From an uncultured Pseudomonadota bacterium (GTDB lineage Bacteria; Pseudomonadota; Gammaproteobacteria; Burkholderiales; Rhodocyclaceae), in the NCBI GenBank assembly GCA_946479855.1, contig CAMLHL010000014.1, positions 1 through 45,452 on the forward strand: a DNA stretch of 45,452 bases, read 5' to 3'. The notes below the pieces were generated by a model. That model did no database searches. It was given only the letters and a program-made list of their open reading frames with translations, and had not been told where the DNA came from. Numbering within the stretch: position 1 is the stretch's first letter; each line of letters begins with the position of its first letter. Positions 1 through 6,816 of this stretch are shown one piece after another. A program made the position numbers and the translations under genes.

Positions 1-533
<533 letters not shown>

Positions 534-544
534 GGAGCTATTGA

Positions 545-1438
545 ATGTCCATTTTCATCAACAAGAACACCCGCATCATCACCCAGGGCATTACCGGCAA
601 GACCGGTCAGTTCCACACGGAAAAGTGCCAGGAATACGCCAACGGTAAAGAGTGCTTCGTGGCCGGCGTGAACCCGAAGAAGGCTGGCGAGTCGATCTTC
701 AACATCCCCATCTACGCCTCGGTCAAGGAAGCTGCCGCCGAAACCGGTGCCACCGTTTCGGTCATCTACGTGCCGCCCCCGGGTGCCGCCGCCGCGATCT
801 GGGAAGCCGTTGAAGCCGACCTCGACCTGGCCATCTGCATCACCGAAGGCATCCCGGTCCGCGACATGCTGATCCTGCGCAACAAGATGAAGGCCAAGGA
901 AGCCGCCGGCGGCAAGAAGACCCTGCTGCTCGGCCCGAACTGCCCCGGCCTGATCACCCCGGACGAAGTGAAGATCGGCATCATGCCGGGTCACATCCAC
1001 CGCAAGGGCCGCATCGGCGTCGTTTCGCGTTCCGGCACCCTGACCTACGAAGCGGTCGGCCAGCTGACCGAAATCGGTCTCGGCCAGTCGTCCGCCGTCG
1101 GTATCGGCGGTGACCCGATCAACGGCCTGAAGCACATCGACGTCATGAAGGCGTTCAACGACGATCCGGATACCGACGCCGTCATCATGATCGGCGAAAT
1201 CGGCGGTCCGGACGAAGCCGAAGCCGCCCAGTGGTGCAAGGCCAACATGAAGAAGCCGATCGTCGGCTTCATCGCCGGTGTTACCGCCCCGGCCGGCAAG
1301 CGCATGGGCCACGCCGGTGCCTTGATCTCCGGCGGTGCCGATACCGCCGATGCCAAGCTCGCCATCATGGAAGAGTGCGGCTTCAAGGTGACGCGCAACC
1401 CGTCCGAAATGGCCAAGCTGCTCAAGGCCATGCTGTAA
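545..1438 (+). CDS. sucD: Succinyl-CoA synthetase alpha subunit
   Basis: This is the 297-residue alpha subunit of succinyl-CoA synthetase, which carries the CoA-binding Rossmann domain and the phosphohistidine. The N-terminal ITQGITGKTGQFH segment binds CoA. The active-site histidine is His256 in RMGHAGALISGG. GPNCPGLITP and VGIGGDPING are further family signatures. Length matches the usual 290 or so residues. The ATG at 545 follows an AAGGAG site, and the gene ends just before a strong terminator at 1462-1489. It forms a two-gene unit with sucC. Nothing unusual was seen. Confidence 0.98.
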   Translation: MSIFINKNTRIITQGITGKTGQFHTEKCQEYANGKECFVAGVNPKKAGESIFNIPIYASVKEAAAETGATVSVIYVPPPGAAAAIWEAVEADLDLAICITEGIPVRDMLILRNKMKAKEAAGGKKTLLLGPNCPGLITPDEVKIGIMPGHIHRKGRIGVVSRSGTLTYEAVGQLTEIGLGQSSAVGIGGDPINGLKHIDVMKAFNDDPDTDAVIMIGEIGGPDEAEAAQWCKANMKKPIVGFIAGVTAPAGKRMGHAGALISGGADTADAKLAIMEECGFKVTRNPSEMAKLLKAML

Positions 1439-1461
1439 AATTCGAGCCTAGCTCAACCCAG

Positions 1462-1489
1462 AAAGGCGGGCCGAGTGCCCGCCTTTTTA
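1462..1489 (+). terminator. Rho-independent terminator after sucCD
   Basis: A perfect 10-bp stem (AAAGGCGGGC at 1462-1471 with GCCCGCCTTT at 1477-1486) closes a 5-base loop and runs into a T-rich tail. It lies 23 bases after the sucD stop and separates the sucCD unit from the TerC-family gene. Confidence 0.93.
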
Positions 1490-1504
1490 TTTGCCCAAAG
1501 TTTC

Positions 1505-2206
1505 ATGGAACTCGACCTTACCTCAGTCGCCTTCTGGATCGCCGTTGGCCAGATCATCCTGATCGATATCGTGTTGTCCGGTGACAACGCGGTCGTTATT
1601 GCCTTGGCCTGCCGCAACCTGTCGCCAGAGCAACGTCGCAAGGGCATTCTCTGGGGCGTCGCCGGGGCGGTCAGCCTGCGCGTGGTGCTGACGGTTTTTG
1701 CCGCACTGGTTATGAACCTTGCCTGGCTGAAACTGGCCGGCGGCTTGTTGCTGCTCTGGATTGCCGTCAAGTTGATGCTGCCGGAAGATGCTGACGGACA
1801 TGATATCGAACCATCGGCTCACCTCTGGGGTGCCGTCAAGACCATCGTCGTTGCCGATTTCGTGATGAGCCTGGACAATGTGATCGCGGTGGCCGGCGCC
1901 GCCCACGGCAGTCTGATGCTGCTGCTTTTCGGGCTGGCGGTCAGCATTCCGCTGATTGTCTGGTCCAGCCAGTTGATCCTGCACTGGATGGAGCGCTTCC
2001 CGGCTATCGTGCTGCTCGGTGCCGGCTTGCTCGGCTATGTCGCCGGCCAGATGATTTTCAGCGATCCTGGAGTACTTGGCCTGCTGCCGCCGCTGCCGGC
2101 GTGGTCGGGCAAGGTGGCCGGTGTGATCGGTGCCGTGCTGGTCGTTGTCGTCGGACGCTGGCTGGAGCGGCGGGCGCTGGCGCGGCAAGATGTCACTATT
2201 GTTTGA
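1505..2206 (+). CDS. TerC/YjbE-family integral membrane protein
   Basis: This is a 233-residue polytopic membrane protein of the TerC family. Members are linked to tellurite resistance and, in several bacteria, to manganese or other metal-ion export. The family's paired acidic motifs are present: SGDNAVVIAL near residue 25 and ADFVMSLDNVIAVAG near residue 120. Hydrophobic segments fill nearly the whole protein, about six to seven helices, with an Arg-rich cytosolic tail (GRWLERRALARQ). I chose the ATG at 1505, with AAAG just upstream, because a GTG at 1475 would lie inside the terminator hairpin. No yybP-ykoY manganese riboswitch was recognised in the short 66-base upstream region. The transported ion is not known. 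Confidence 0.88.
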   Translation: MELDLTSVAFWIAVGQIILIDIVLSGDNAVVIALACRNLSPEQRRKGILWGVAGAVSLRVVLTVFAALVMNLAWLKLAGGLLLLWIAVKLMLPEDADGHDIEPSAHLWGAVKTIVVADFVMSLDNVIAVAGAAHGSLMLLLFGLAVSIPLIVWSSQLILHWMERFPAIVLLGAGLLGYVAGQMIFSDPGVLGLLPPLPAWSGKVAGVIGAVLVVVVGRWLERRALARQDVTIV

Positions 2207-2267
2207 AAATGGCGGCAGTCGTGAAACAGTCGTCGTTCCTGCCACGCCGACTACTCGTAAACTCAAG

Positions 2268-2306
2268 TGTCTGCTGGCTTCCGGGTTTCCCGGTAGACAG
2301 CAGACA
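2268..2306 (+). promoter_or_regulatory. Stem-loop in the leader of the ornithine cyclodeaminase-family gene
   Basis: The arms TGTCTGCTG (2268-2276) and CAGCAGACA (2298-2306) are perfectly complementary. Between them CCGGG (2281-2285) and CCCGG (2289-2293) form an inner stem with a TTT loop. The structure ends 11 bases before the AGGAG ribosome binding site of the gene at 2330. No T tract follows, so it is not a classical terminator. It may be a leader structure affecting translation or RNA stability, or the 3' end of the TerC transcript. Confidence 0.5.
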
Positions 2307-2329
2307 GGGAACCTCAGGAGTGTTCAGGC

Positions 2330-3286
2330 ATGGCCTTGTTTCTCTCGGAAAATGACGTAAAAAACCTGTTGACCGTAGAAATGGCGATGGCTGCCGTCGA
2401 ATCGGCACATCACGATCTGGCACTGGGTCAGGCGCTGGATGTGCCGCGTGCTCGCACCCGCCTGCCGCAAACCGTGCTGCATATCCTGCAGGGAGGCCTG
2501 CCGGCCCAGGGGGTGCTCGGTTACAAGGCTTATACCAGCAATCGTTCGGGCAACCGTTTTCTGGTGCACCTTTTTGATGCGGCCTCCGGGCAGCTCCGGG
2601 CAGTGGTCGAAGCCGACTACCTTGGCATGATCCGCACCGGCGCTGCCAGCGGCGTTGCCGCCAAGTGGCTGGCCCGGCCGGATGCGACGGTGGCTGGGGT
2701 GTTTGGCGCAGGCTGGCAGGCCGAGGGGCATGTCCGGGCCATCTGTGCTGCCCTGCCGCTGGAACTTGTCAAAGTATTCAGCCGCAAGACTGACAAGTTG
2801 CAGGCTTTTTGCCAGCGACTCAGTGCCGCCACCGGTGTTGCCGTGGTCCCGGCGGCCAGCCCCGAGGACACCGTGCGCGGCAGTGACCTGCTGGGGACGG
2901 TGACGACGGCAGCGCAACCCCTGTTTGACGCCGCCTGGCTCGAACCCGGTGTGCATATCAATGCAGCGGGGTCGAATGCGCTGATCCGCCAGGAATTGTC
3001 CGAAGCGGCGGTTCGGCGTTGCGACCTGGTCAGCGTCGATTCGGTGCCGACTGCGCTGGCCGAGGCCGGCGATCTACTGCCCTTGCTGGAGAAGGGGCGG
3101 CTGCACGCGCGGCAGCTGGTGGAACTGGGCGAAGTGATTGTCGGGCGCCACGCCGGGCGCACCGATGCTGGGCAGATCACGTTGTTCGAGTCGCAGGGCA
3201 TGGCCATTCAGGATCTGGCCGTGGCCTTGCGGCTCGTAACGCTGGCCGAAGCGCAGGGCTTGGGTCGCGAGTTACCGTACCAATGA
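2330..3286 (+). CDS. Ornithine cyclodeaminase / mu-crystallin family NAD(P)-dependent enzyme
   Basis: This 318-residue protein belongs to the ornithine cyclodeaminase/mu-crystallin family, which includes ornithine cyclodeaminase, archaeal alanine dehydrogenase and ketimine reductases. It shows GYKAYTSN with the conserved substrate-binding lysine near residue 67. It also has MIRTGAASGVAAKWLARP, the dinucleotide-binding GVFGAGWQAEGH near residue 125, GVHINAAGSN, and the C-terminal FESQGMAIQDLA signature. The start ATG follows AGGAG with good spacing. Length is normal for the family. Motifs alone do not decide between a lyase (deaminating) and a reductase activity, so no symbol is given. It appears to be a single-gene unit with a structured leader at 2268-2306. 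Confidence 0.9.
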   Translation: MALFLSENDVKNLLTVEMAMAAVESAHHDLALGQALDVPRARTRLPQTVLHILQGGLPAQGVLGYKAYTSNRSGNRFLVHLFDAASGQLRAVVEADYLGMIRTGAASGVAAKWLARPDATVAGVFGAGWQAEGHVRAICAALPLELVKVFSRKTDKLQAFCQRLSAATGVAVVPAASPEDTVRGSDLLGTVTTAAQPLFDAAWLEPGVHINAAGSNALIRQELSEAAVRRCDLVSVDSVPTALAEAGDLLPLLEKGRLHARQLVELGEVIVGRHAGRTDAGQITLFESQGMAIQDLAVALRLVTLAEAQGLGRELPYQ

Positions 3287-3289
3287 GGT

Positions 3290-3318
3290 TTGACCGGACA
3301 CCTAGGGCAGGTAAGAAT
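3290..3318 (+). promoter_or_regulatory. Candidate sigma70 promoter for the PP2C/FHA/MBL genes
   Basis: TTGACC at 3290-3295 and AAGAAT at 3313-3318 are separated by 17 bases. The site lies just after the stop codon of the preceding gene and upstream of the small ORF at 3369 and the PP2C gene. Only the sequence match supports it. Confidence 0.4.
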
Positions 3319-3368
3319 ATGACGCTTCTATGCTTTCGAAGGTCGGGAGCGGATTCGGGGACGTGATC

Positions 3369-3488
3369 ATGGCCAAAGGGACGCGGGAAGAATGGGGCGT
3401 GGCGGACTGGGACGGAGACTCTCCGCTGCCGGCGGGGATACGCCCGGTCATGTCTTGCCCAACCGCGGATCAGAGGGAACGGGAGTGA
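3369..3488 (+). CDS. Small ORF translationally overlapping the PP2C gene
   Basis: This is a 39-codon ORF beginning MAKGTREEWGV and ending in TADQRERE. It has a good ribosome binding site (GGGGA, 7 bases upstream of ATG 3369). Its TGA at 3486-3488 overlaps the proposed GTG start (3485-3487) of the PP2C gene as GTGA, the arrangement expected for translational coupling. The peptide is hydrophilic, has no membrane segment and matches no family I know. The frame also has an upstream ATG at 3330, which would give 52 residues. It could be a real small protein, a leader peptide or chance. No function is proposed. Confidence 0.35.
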   Translation: MAKGTREEWGVADWDGDSPLPAGIRPVMSCPTADQRERE

Positions 3489-4309
3489 GCCTGGCCCTGT
3501 CTCTCGAAATGGCGGTCTGCACCGATCCCGGCATCATTCGGGCGCATAACGAAGATGCGGTGTATGCCGATGCCGGGCTGGGTTTGGCCATTCTTGCCGA
3601 CGGCATGGGCGGCTACAACGCCGGGGAAGTCGCCAGCGGCATGGCGACGACCCGGCTGGCCGGCGATCTCGGCCGTGTCATCGCGACCGAACTGGCTCGG
3701 GATGGCCGGGGGTGCTGCGATGTTGCCGAAGTCGAACAACACCTTGTCAATGAAGTCGAGGCGGCCAATTTTTTCATCTTCAATGCCTCGCTGAGCGAGC
3801 CTCGGTATGCCGGGATGGGAACGACGCTGGTGCTTGCCTGCTTCTACGGCCAGCGGATGAGCGTTGCACATGTCGGGGATTCACGCCTTTATCGCCTGCG
3901 CGGCGAGCATTTTGAGCAACTGACCCGCGATCATTCGTTGTTACAGGAATTGCTGGATGACGGCATGATCACTCCGGAAGAGGCCCGCCATTCGGAACAA
4001 CGAAATCTGGTGACGCGAGCCCTTGGGGTGGCACCGATGGTCGATGTGGAAGTCCACGATTACGACCTGGCGCCCGGGGATATCGTCCTGCTTTGTTCCG
4101 ACGGACTAAGCGACATGCTCGAAGACCACGAGATTGCCCTGGCGCTGCGGACGCTGGGCGGTCATTTGCAGCTGGCGGCGGATCATCTGGTGCAGATGGC
4201 CAATGACAATGGCGGTCGCGACAATATTTCCGTCATCCTGGCCAAGGTGGTGGGCGACCCCGTTTCGCCGCAGGGCTGGTGGGCGCGTTTGCGGTCACGC
4301 TTGAAATGA
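3485..4309 (+). CDS. PP2C-family (Stp1-type) serine/threonine protein phosphatase
   Basis: This is a 274-residue metal-dependent PPM/PP2C phosphatase that would remove phosphate from Ser/Thr residues of proteins in the cytosol. The metal-binding motifs appear in order: IRAHNEDAVY, LAILADGMGGYNAGE, GMGTTLVLA, VAHVGDSRLYRLR, LTRDHSLLQ, VLLCSDGLSDML and NGGRDNISVI. No membrane segment is present, and the domain fills the protein as in Stp/PrpC enzymes. I prefer GTG 3485, which has AGAGGGAA upstream and puts the start just before the domain. An ATG at 3392 would add 31 residues of unlikely sequence. It is followed 15 bases later by an FHA protein gene, which suggests a phosphothreonine signalling unit, but no kinase gene is in the window. 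Confidence 0.93.
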   Translation: MSLALSLEMAVCTDPGIIRAHNEDAVYADAGLGLAILADGMGGYNAGEVASGMATTRLAGDLGRVIATELARDGRGCCDVAEVEQHLVNEVEAANFFIFNASLSEPRYAGMGTTLVLACFYGQRMSVAHVGDSRLYRLRGEHFEQLTRDHSLLQELLDDGMITPEEARHSEQRNLVTRALGVAPMVDVEVHDYDLAPGDIVLLCSDGLSDMLEDHEIALALRTLGGHLQLAADHLVQMANDNGGRDNISVILAKVVGDPVSPQGWWARLRSRLK

Positions 4310-4324
4310 TGTGAGGAGGCCAAG

Positions 4325-5023
4325 ATGGCAAAACTGATCCTGTCGATGGACGGCCTGGTGTTGAAGGAAATTCCGCTCAACAAGGAGCGCCTGAGTATCG
4401 GCCGCAAGCCGCACAACGACATCCAGATCGACAATCTGGCGATATCCGGCGAGCATGCCGTGGTCGTCACCATTCTCGCCGATTCCTTCCTCGAGGACCT
4501 GAACAGTACCAATGGCACGCTGGTCAACGGCCAGCCGATCAAGAAGCATTTTCTGCGCAACAACGACGTCATCGAGCTTGGCAAGTACAAGATGAAATAC
4601 TTGGCCGACCCGCATGCCGGCGCGGTGGCAGGCGATTTCGAAAAGAATGCGGAGAGCCGCTCCGGCGTGCTCCGCCTGCCTTCGGAAATGCAACTGGAAC
4701 CCACTGAGAGCCGGATGAGTTCGAGTGTCGGCCTCACCTCGCAGCCGAAACCGACTGCTCCGGCGGCATTCATTCAGTTGCTCAACGGTCCGAATGCCGG
4801 CAAGCAGCTGGAGCTGACCAAAACCCTGACCACGCTTGGTAAACCGGGCCTGCAGGTGGCCGTGATCACCCGTCGGCCGCCAGCTTATTTCATCACTCAC
4901 GTCGAGGGGGCGCTGTTCCCGCTGGTCAATGGGAAGGCGCTCGATGCCCAGGTATATGAACTCGGTAACCATGATGTGATCGAGATTGCCGGCGTCAAAA
5001 TGGAATTTTTCCTCCGCAACTGA
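4325..5023 (+). CDS. FHA-domain protein with a second degenerate FHA-like repeat
   Basis: This is a 232-residue cytosolic protein. Residues about 5-90 form a forkhead-associated domain with LSIGRKPHNDIQIDN, SGEHAVV and LEDLNSTNGTLVNGQ, the classic phosphothreonine-binding loops (Arg of GRKP, Ser of SGEH, Asn of STNGT). After a linker, residues about 145-232 look like a second, degenerate copy. It has GKQLELTKTLTTLGKPG, then LVNGKALDAQVYELGNHDVIEIAGVKMEFF, which parallels LVNGQPIKKHFLRNNDVIELGKYKMKYL of the first copy. The second copy lacks the STNGT loop. The ATG has GAGGAGG upstream. It sits between a PP2C phosphatase gene and an MBL-fold hydrolase gene, so it probably reads phosphorylation states controlled by the phosphatase. 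Confidence 0.92.
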   Translation: MAKLILSMDGLVLKEIPLNKERLSIGRKPHNDIQIDNLAISGEHAVVVTILADSFLEDLNSTNGTLVNGQPIKKHFLRNNDVIELGKYKMKYLADPHAGAVAGDFEKNAESRSGVLRLPSEMQLEPTESRMSSSVGLTSQPKPTAPAAFIQLLNGPNAGKQLELTKTLTTLGKPGLQVAVITRRPPAYFITHVEGALFPLVNGKALDAQVYELGNHDVIEIAGVKMEFFLRN

Positions 5024-5057
5024 GCAGTTTGCCACCCAATCATCAGGCCAGATAAAT

Positions 5058-5825
5058 ATGAAGCTACGCGTACTCGGTTGCAGCGGCGGCATTGGTGGCC
5101 GACACCTGCGTACCTCGTCGTTCCTGGTCGATCACGACATTCTGATCGATGCTGGGACGGGCGTAGCCGAACTGTCGGTGGCTGAGCTGGCAGCCATTGA
5201 TCACGTTTTCCTGACCCACCCCCATCTCGATCACATCGCCGCCTTGCCGCTGATGATCGATACCGTCGCCGAGCGGCGAAGCAAACCGCTGACGGTGTAC
5301 GCCACCCAGCCGGTCCTCGAAATCCTGCGCCAGCACATCTTCAACTGGTCAATCTGGCCGGATTTCTCGGTGGTGCCAAGCGCCGCAGAGCCGCTCATGC
5401 GTTACCAGGCCATCGAGGTCGGGGTGGCCGTATACCTAGGCGAGCGTGGCATCACGGCACTGCCTGCCGAGCATACCGTGCCGGCCGTCGGCTATTGCCT
5501 AGATTCCGGGTTGGGCAGCCTGGTCTTCTCTGGCGACACCGGGCCCTGCGATGCCTTCTGGCGGGCGCTCAATCACATCGCCAACCTGCGCCACCTGATC
5601 ATCGAGTGCGCCTTCTCAAATAGCGAGCAAGGTCTGGCCGAGGTGTCCCGGCATCTATGCCCGGCGCTGCTGGCTATTGAGCTCGGCAAGCTGCAAAGGC
5701 GCTGTGCGCTGTACATCACCCATCTCAAACCGGGGCAGATCGAGCGAACGATGGATGAGCTTGAAACCTGCCTGGGCGATTTCGATCCCCGCATGTTGCA
5801 GAACAACCAGATTTTTGAGTTCTGA
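5058..5825 (+). CDS. Metallo-beta-lactamase-fold hydrolase, class II cyclic-nucleotide phosphodiesterase-like
   Basis: This is a 255-residue cytosolic MBL-fold protein. The metal-binding motif THPHLDHIAALP (HxHxDH) is near residue 55, followed later by EHTVPAVGY, VFSGDTGP and YITHLKPG, giving the remaining His/Asp ligands. The compact N-terminus MKLRVLGCSGG and the HLDH motif resemble class II 3',5'-cyclic nucleotide phosphodiesterases and related RNase Z-like hydrolases. The substrate is not certain. I chose ATG 5058 because the family begins directly with the first beta strand. The gene starts 34 bases after the FHA gene and is probably its operon partner. If it does hydrolyse cAMP, the unit would link a second messenger with protein phosphorylation; that is inference. 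Confidence 0.85.
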   Translation: MKLRVLGCSGGIGGRHLRTSSFLVDHDILIDAGTGVAELSVAELAAIDHVFLTHPHLDHIAALPLMIDTVAERRSKPLTVYATQPVLEILRQHIFNWSIWPDFSVVPSAAEPLMRYQAIEVGVAVYLGERGITALPAEHTVPAVGYCLDSGLGSLVFSGDTGPCDAFWRALNHIANLRHLIIECAFSNSEQGLAEVSRHLCPALLAIELGKLQRRCALYITHLKPGQIERTMDELETCLGDFDPRMLQNNQIFEF

Positions 5826-6215
5826 CAGCGGCTGGACTTTGGCCAGCCTCTATGGCTGGGCCATGAAATGGGAGGGAGTGAGAATCGGTGTGCTCGCCTT
5901 GGCCAAATGTTCGACATCAATGGATCGCCGGAGGCTTTAAGACGCTGAACCGCAAGAACTGCCCTTGGCCCGAATCTGCGGTGGACTAAAGCGGATTCTC
6001 CACGACCGGTCAGTGCCGATGCTGATGGATTTACCATCTTTTGTTTGGGACGGTGATATGTCCGACGCATTACGTCAAACCGGGGTGCCGCAAATTGTCA
6101 GCTTCGTGAGGTGATCAGTTGCCTGAATTTTTTTGTTTGTTTCGGTGGCTTTCTAAGTTGTTGAGTAAAAAAGATTTTTATGAATTCAAGACGGTGGCGT
6201 TTTTTTTGAAAAAGC
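5826..6215. other. Intergenic stretch without a recognisable gene
   Basis: About 390 bases between the MBL-fold gene and the pilin promoter. A weak hairpin (GGCTGG 5830-5835 with CCAGCC 5843-5848) follows the MBL stop and has no T tract. The part after about 6110 is much richer in A and T than the rest of the window, with several T runs and A runs, as expected upstream of an activator-dependent promoter. No convincing coding sequence, tRNA or repeat was found. Confidence 0.6.
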
Positions 6216-6231
6216 TGGCACAGAACCTGTT
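6216..6231 (+). promoter_or_regulatory. Sigma54-type -24/-12 promoter of the pilin gene
   Basis: TGGCAC begins at 6216, with the invariant -24 GG at 6217-6218. After the usual 10-base step there is TGTT, with GT at 6229-6230 in place of the consensus GC. Type IV pilin genes are classically transcribed by RpoN with PilR. Predicted transcription would start near 6242, giving a leader of about 36 bases. PilR sites would lie in the AT-rich DNA upstream. No pilS or pilR is in the window. Confidence 0.72.
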
Positions 6232-6277
6232 ATAGGTAACTCAGCGGCTTTCCCGCCTTACTTCAAAGGAGATTCAA

Positions 6278-6643
6278 ATGAAGAACGTGCAAAAAGGTTT
6301 TACCCTGATCGAACTGATGATCGTTGTCGCCATTATTGGTATCCTGGCCGCTATCGCGCTGCCGCAATACCGCGACTATACCCAGCGTTCCGCCAATGGC
6401 GCCTGCGAGGCCGAGGCGAAGGCTTACATGGGTACTGCGGTGGCCAATCTGGCCAACAATAATCCTGCGCCCGCTATAACCGCCAGCGCCTGTGATGGAA
6501 CCGCTGTAGTGCCGACTGTCACCGACTACGCTACTGCTGGTTCTACGGTCGTCTTCACGCCGGTGACGCGTGGTAATGCGGCGCTTGTAAAAGCCACTAC
6601 CTGTCAAGTTGGTAGCGGCACTTGTGTAATGGCTCCTTACTAA
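6278..6643 (+). CDS. pilA: Type IV pilin (PilA-like major pilin subunit)
   Basis: This is a 121-residue type IVa prepilin. The leader MKNVQKG is cut by prepilin peptidase after Gly7, leaving N-terminal Phe8. The hydrophobic [20 protein letters not shown] assembly helix carries the Glu5 of mature pilin. The C-terminal Cys pair in [10 protein letters not shown] would close the D-region loop, and an earlier pair (ACEAE, SACDG) may form a second disulfide. CAAAGGAG provides a strong ribosome binding site. The gene stands alone, with a sigma54-type promoter before it and two hairpins after it, as expected for a highly expressed major pilin. At 121 residues it is a little short of the 140-160 usual in the family. 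It could instead be a minor or alternative pilin. Confidence 0.9.
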   Translation: MKNVQKGFTLIELMIVVAIIGILAAIALPQYRDYTQRSANGACEAEAKAYMGTAVANLANNNPAPAITASACDGTAVVPTVTDYATAGSTVVFTPVTRGNAALVKATTCQVGSGTCVMAPY

Positions 6644-6647
6644 AAAT

Positions 6648-6669
6648 AATAGGAGGTGTGCCTCCTATT
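6648..6669 (+). terminator. First hairpin downstream of the pilin gene
   Basis: AATAGGAGG (6648-6656) and CCTCCTATT (6661-6669) form a perfect 9-bp stem with a TGTG loop, starting five bases after the pilin stop. It is flanked by A/T-rich sequence. It may stabilise the pilin mRNA or act as part of a double terminator. Confidence 0.7.
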
Positions 6670-6678
6670 TAAATAAAG

Positions 6679-6701
6679 CCGGGGCCTCTGCCCCGGTTTT
6701 T
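6679..6701 (+). terminator. Second, bidirectional terminator between convergent genes
   Basis: CCGGGGC (6679-6685) and GCCCCGG (6690-6696) pair around a CTCT loop and are followed by TTTTTCTTTTT on the plus strand. On the minus strand the same stem is followed by CTTTATTT. It could therefore end both the pilin transcript and the CYTH-CHAD transcript. Confidence 0.9.
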
Positions 6702-6816
6702 CTTTTTGTAGTTCTGAAATTTGATGGCTACGGTCAACTGGCAAATATCCCGATATTTTTTCAGAAGTCGCCGGTGAAGGCATTTCTGCGCCGTCGGATC
6801 AGGGCGTGGATTCCAA

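Noticed and set aside
1439..1504. Possible manganese (yybP-ykoY) riboswitch before the TerC-family gene
   Set aside because: The region is only 66 bases and is mostly the sucCD terminator. The conserved riboswitch loops are not present.
3392..3484. Longer N-terminus of the PP2C phosphatase from ATG 3392
   Set aside because: The extra residues are Gly/Arg-rich and unlike the family, while GTG 3485 has a better ribosome binding site and sits at the domain start.
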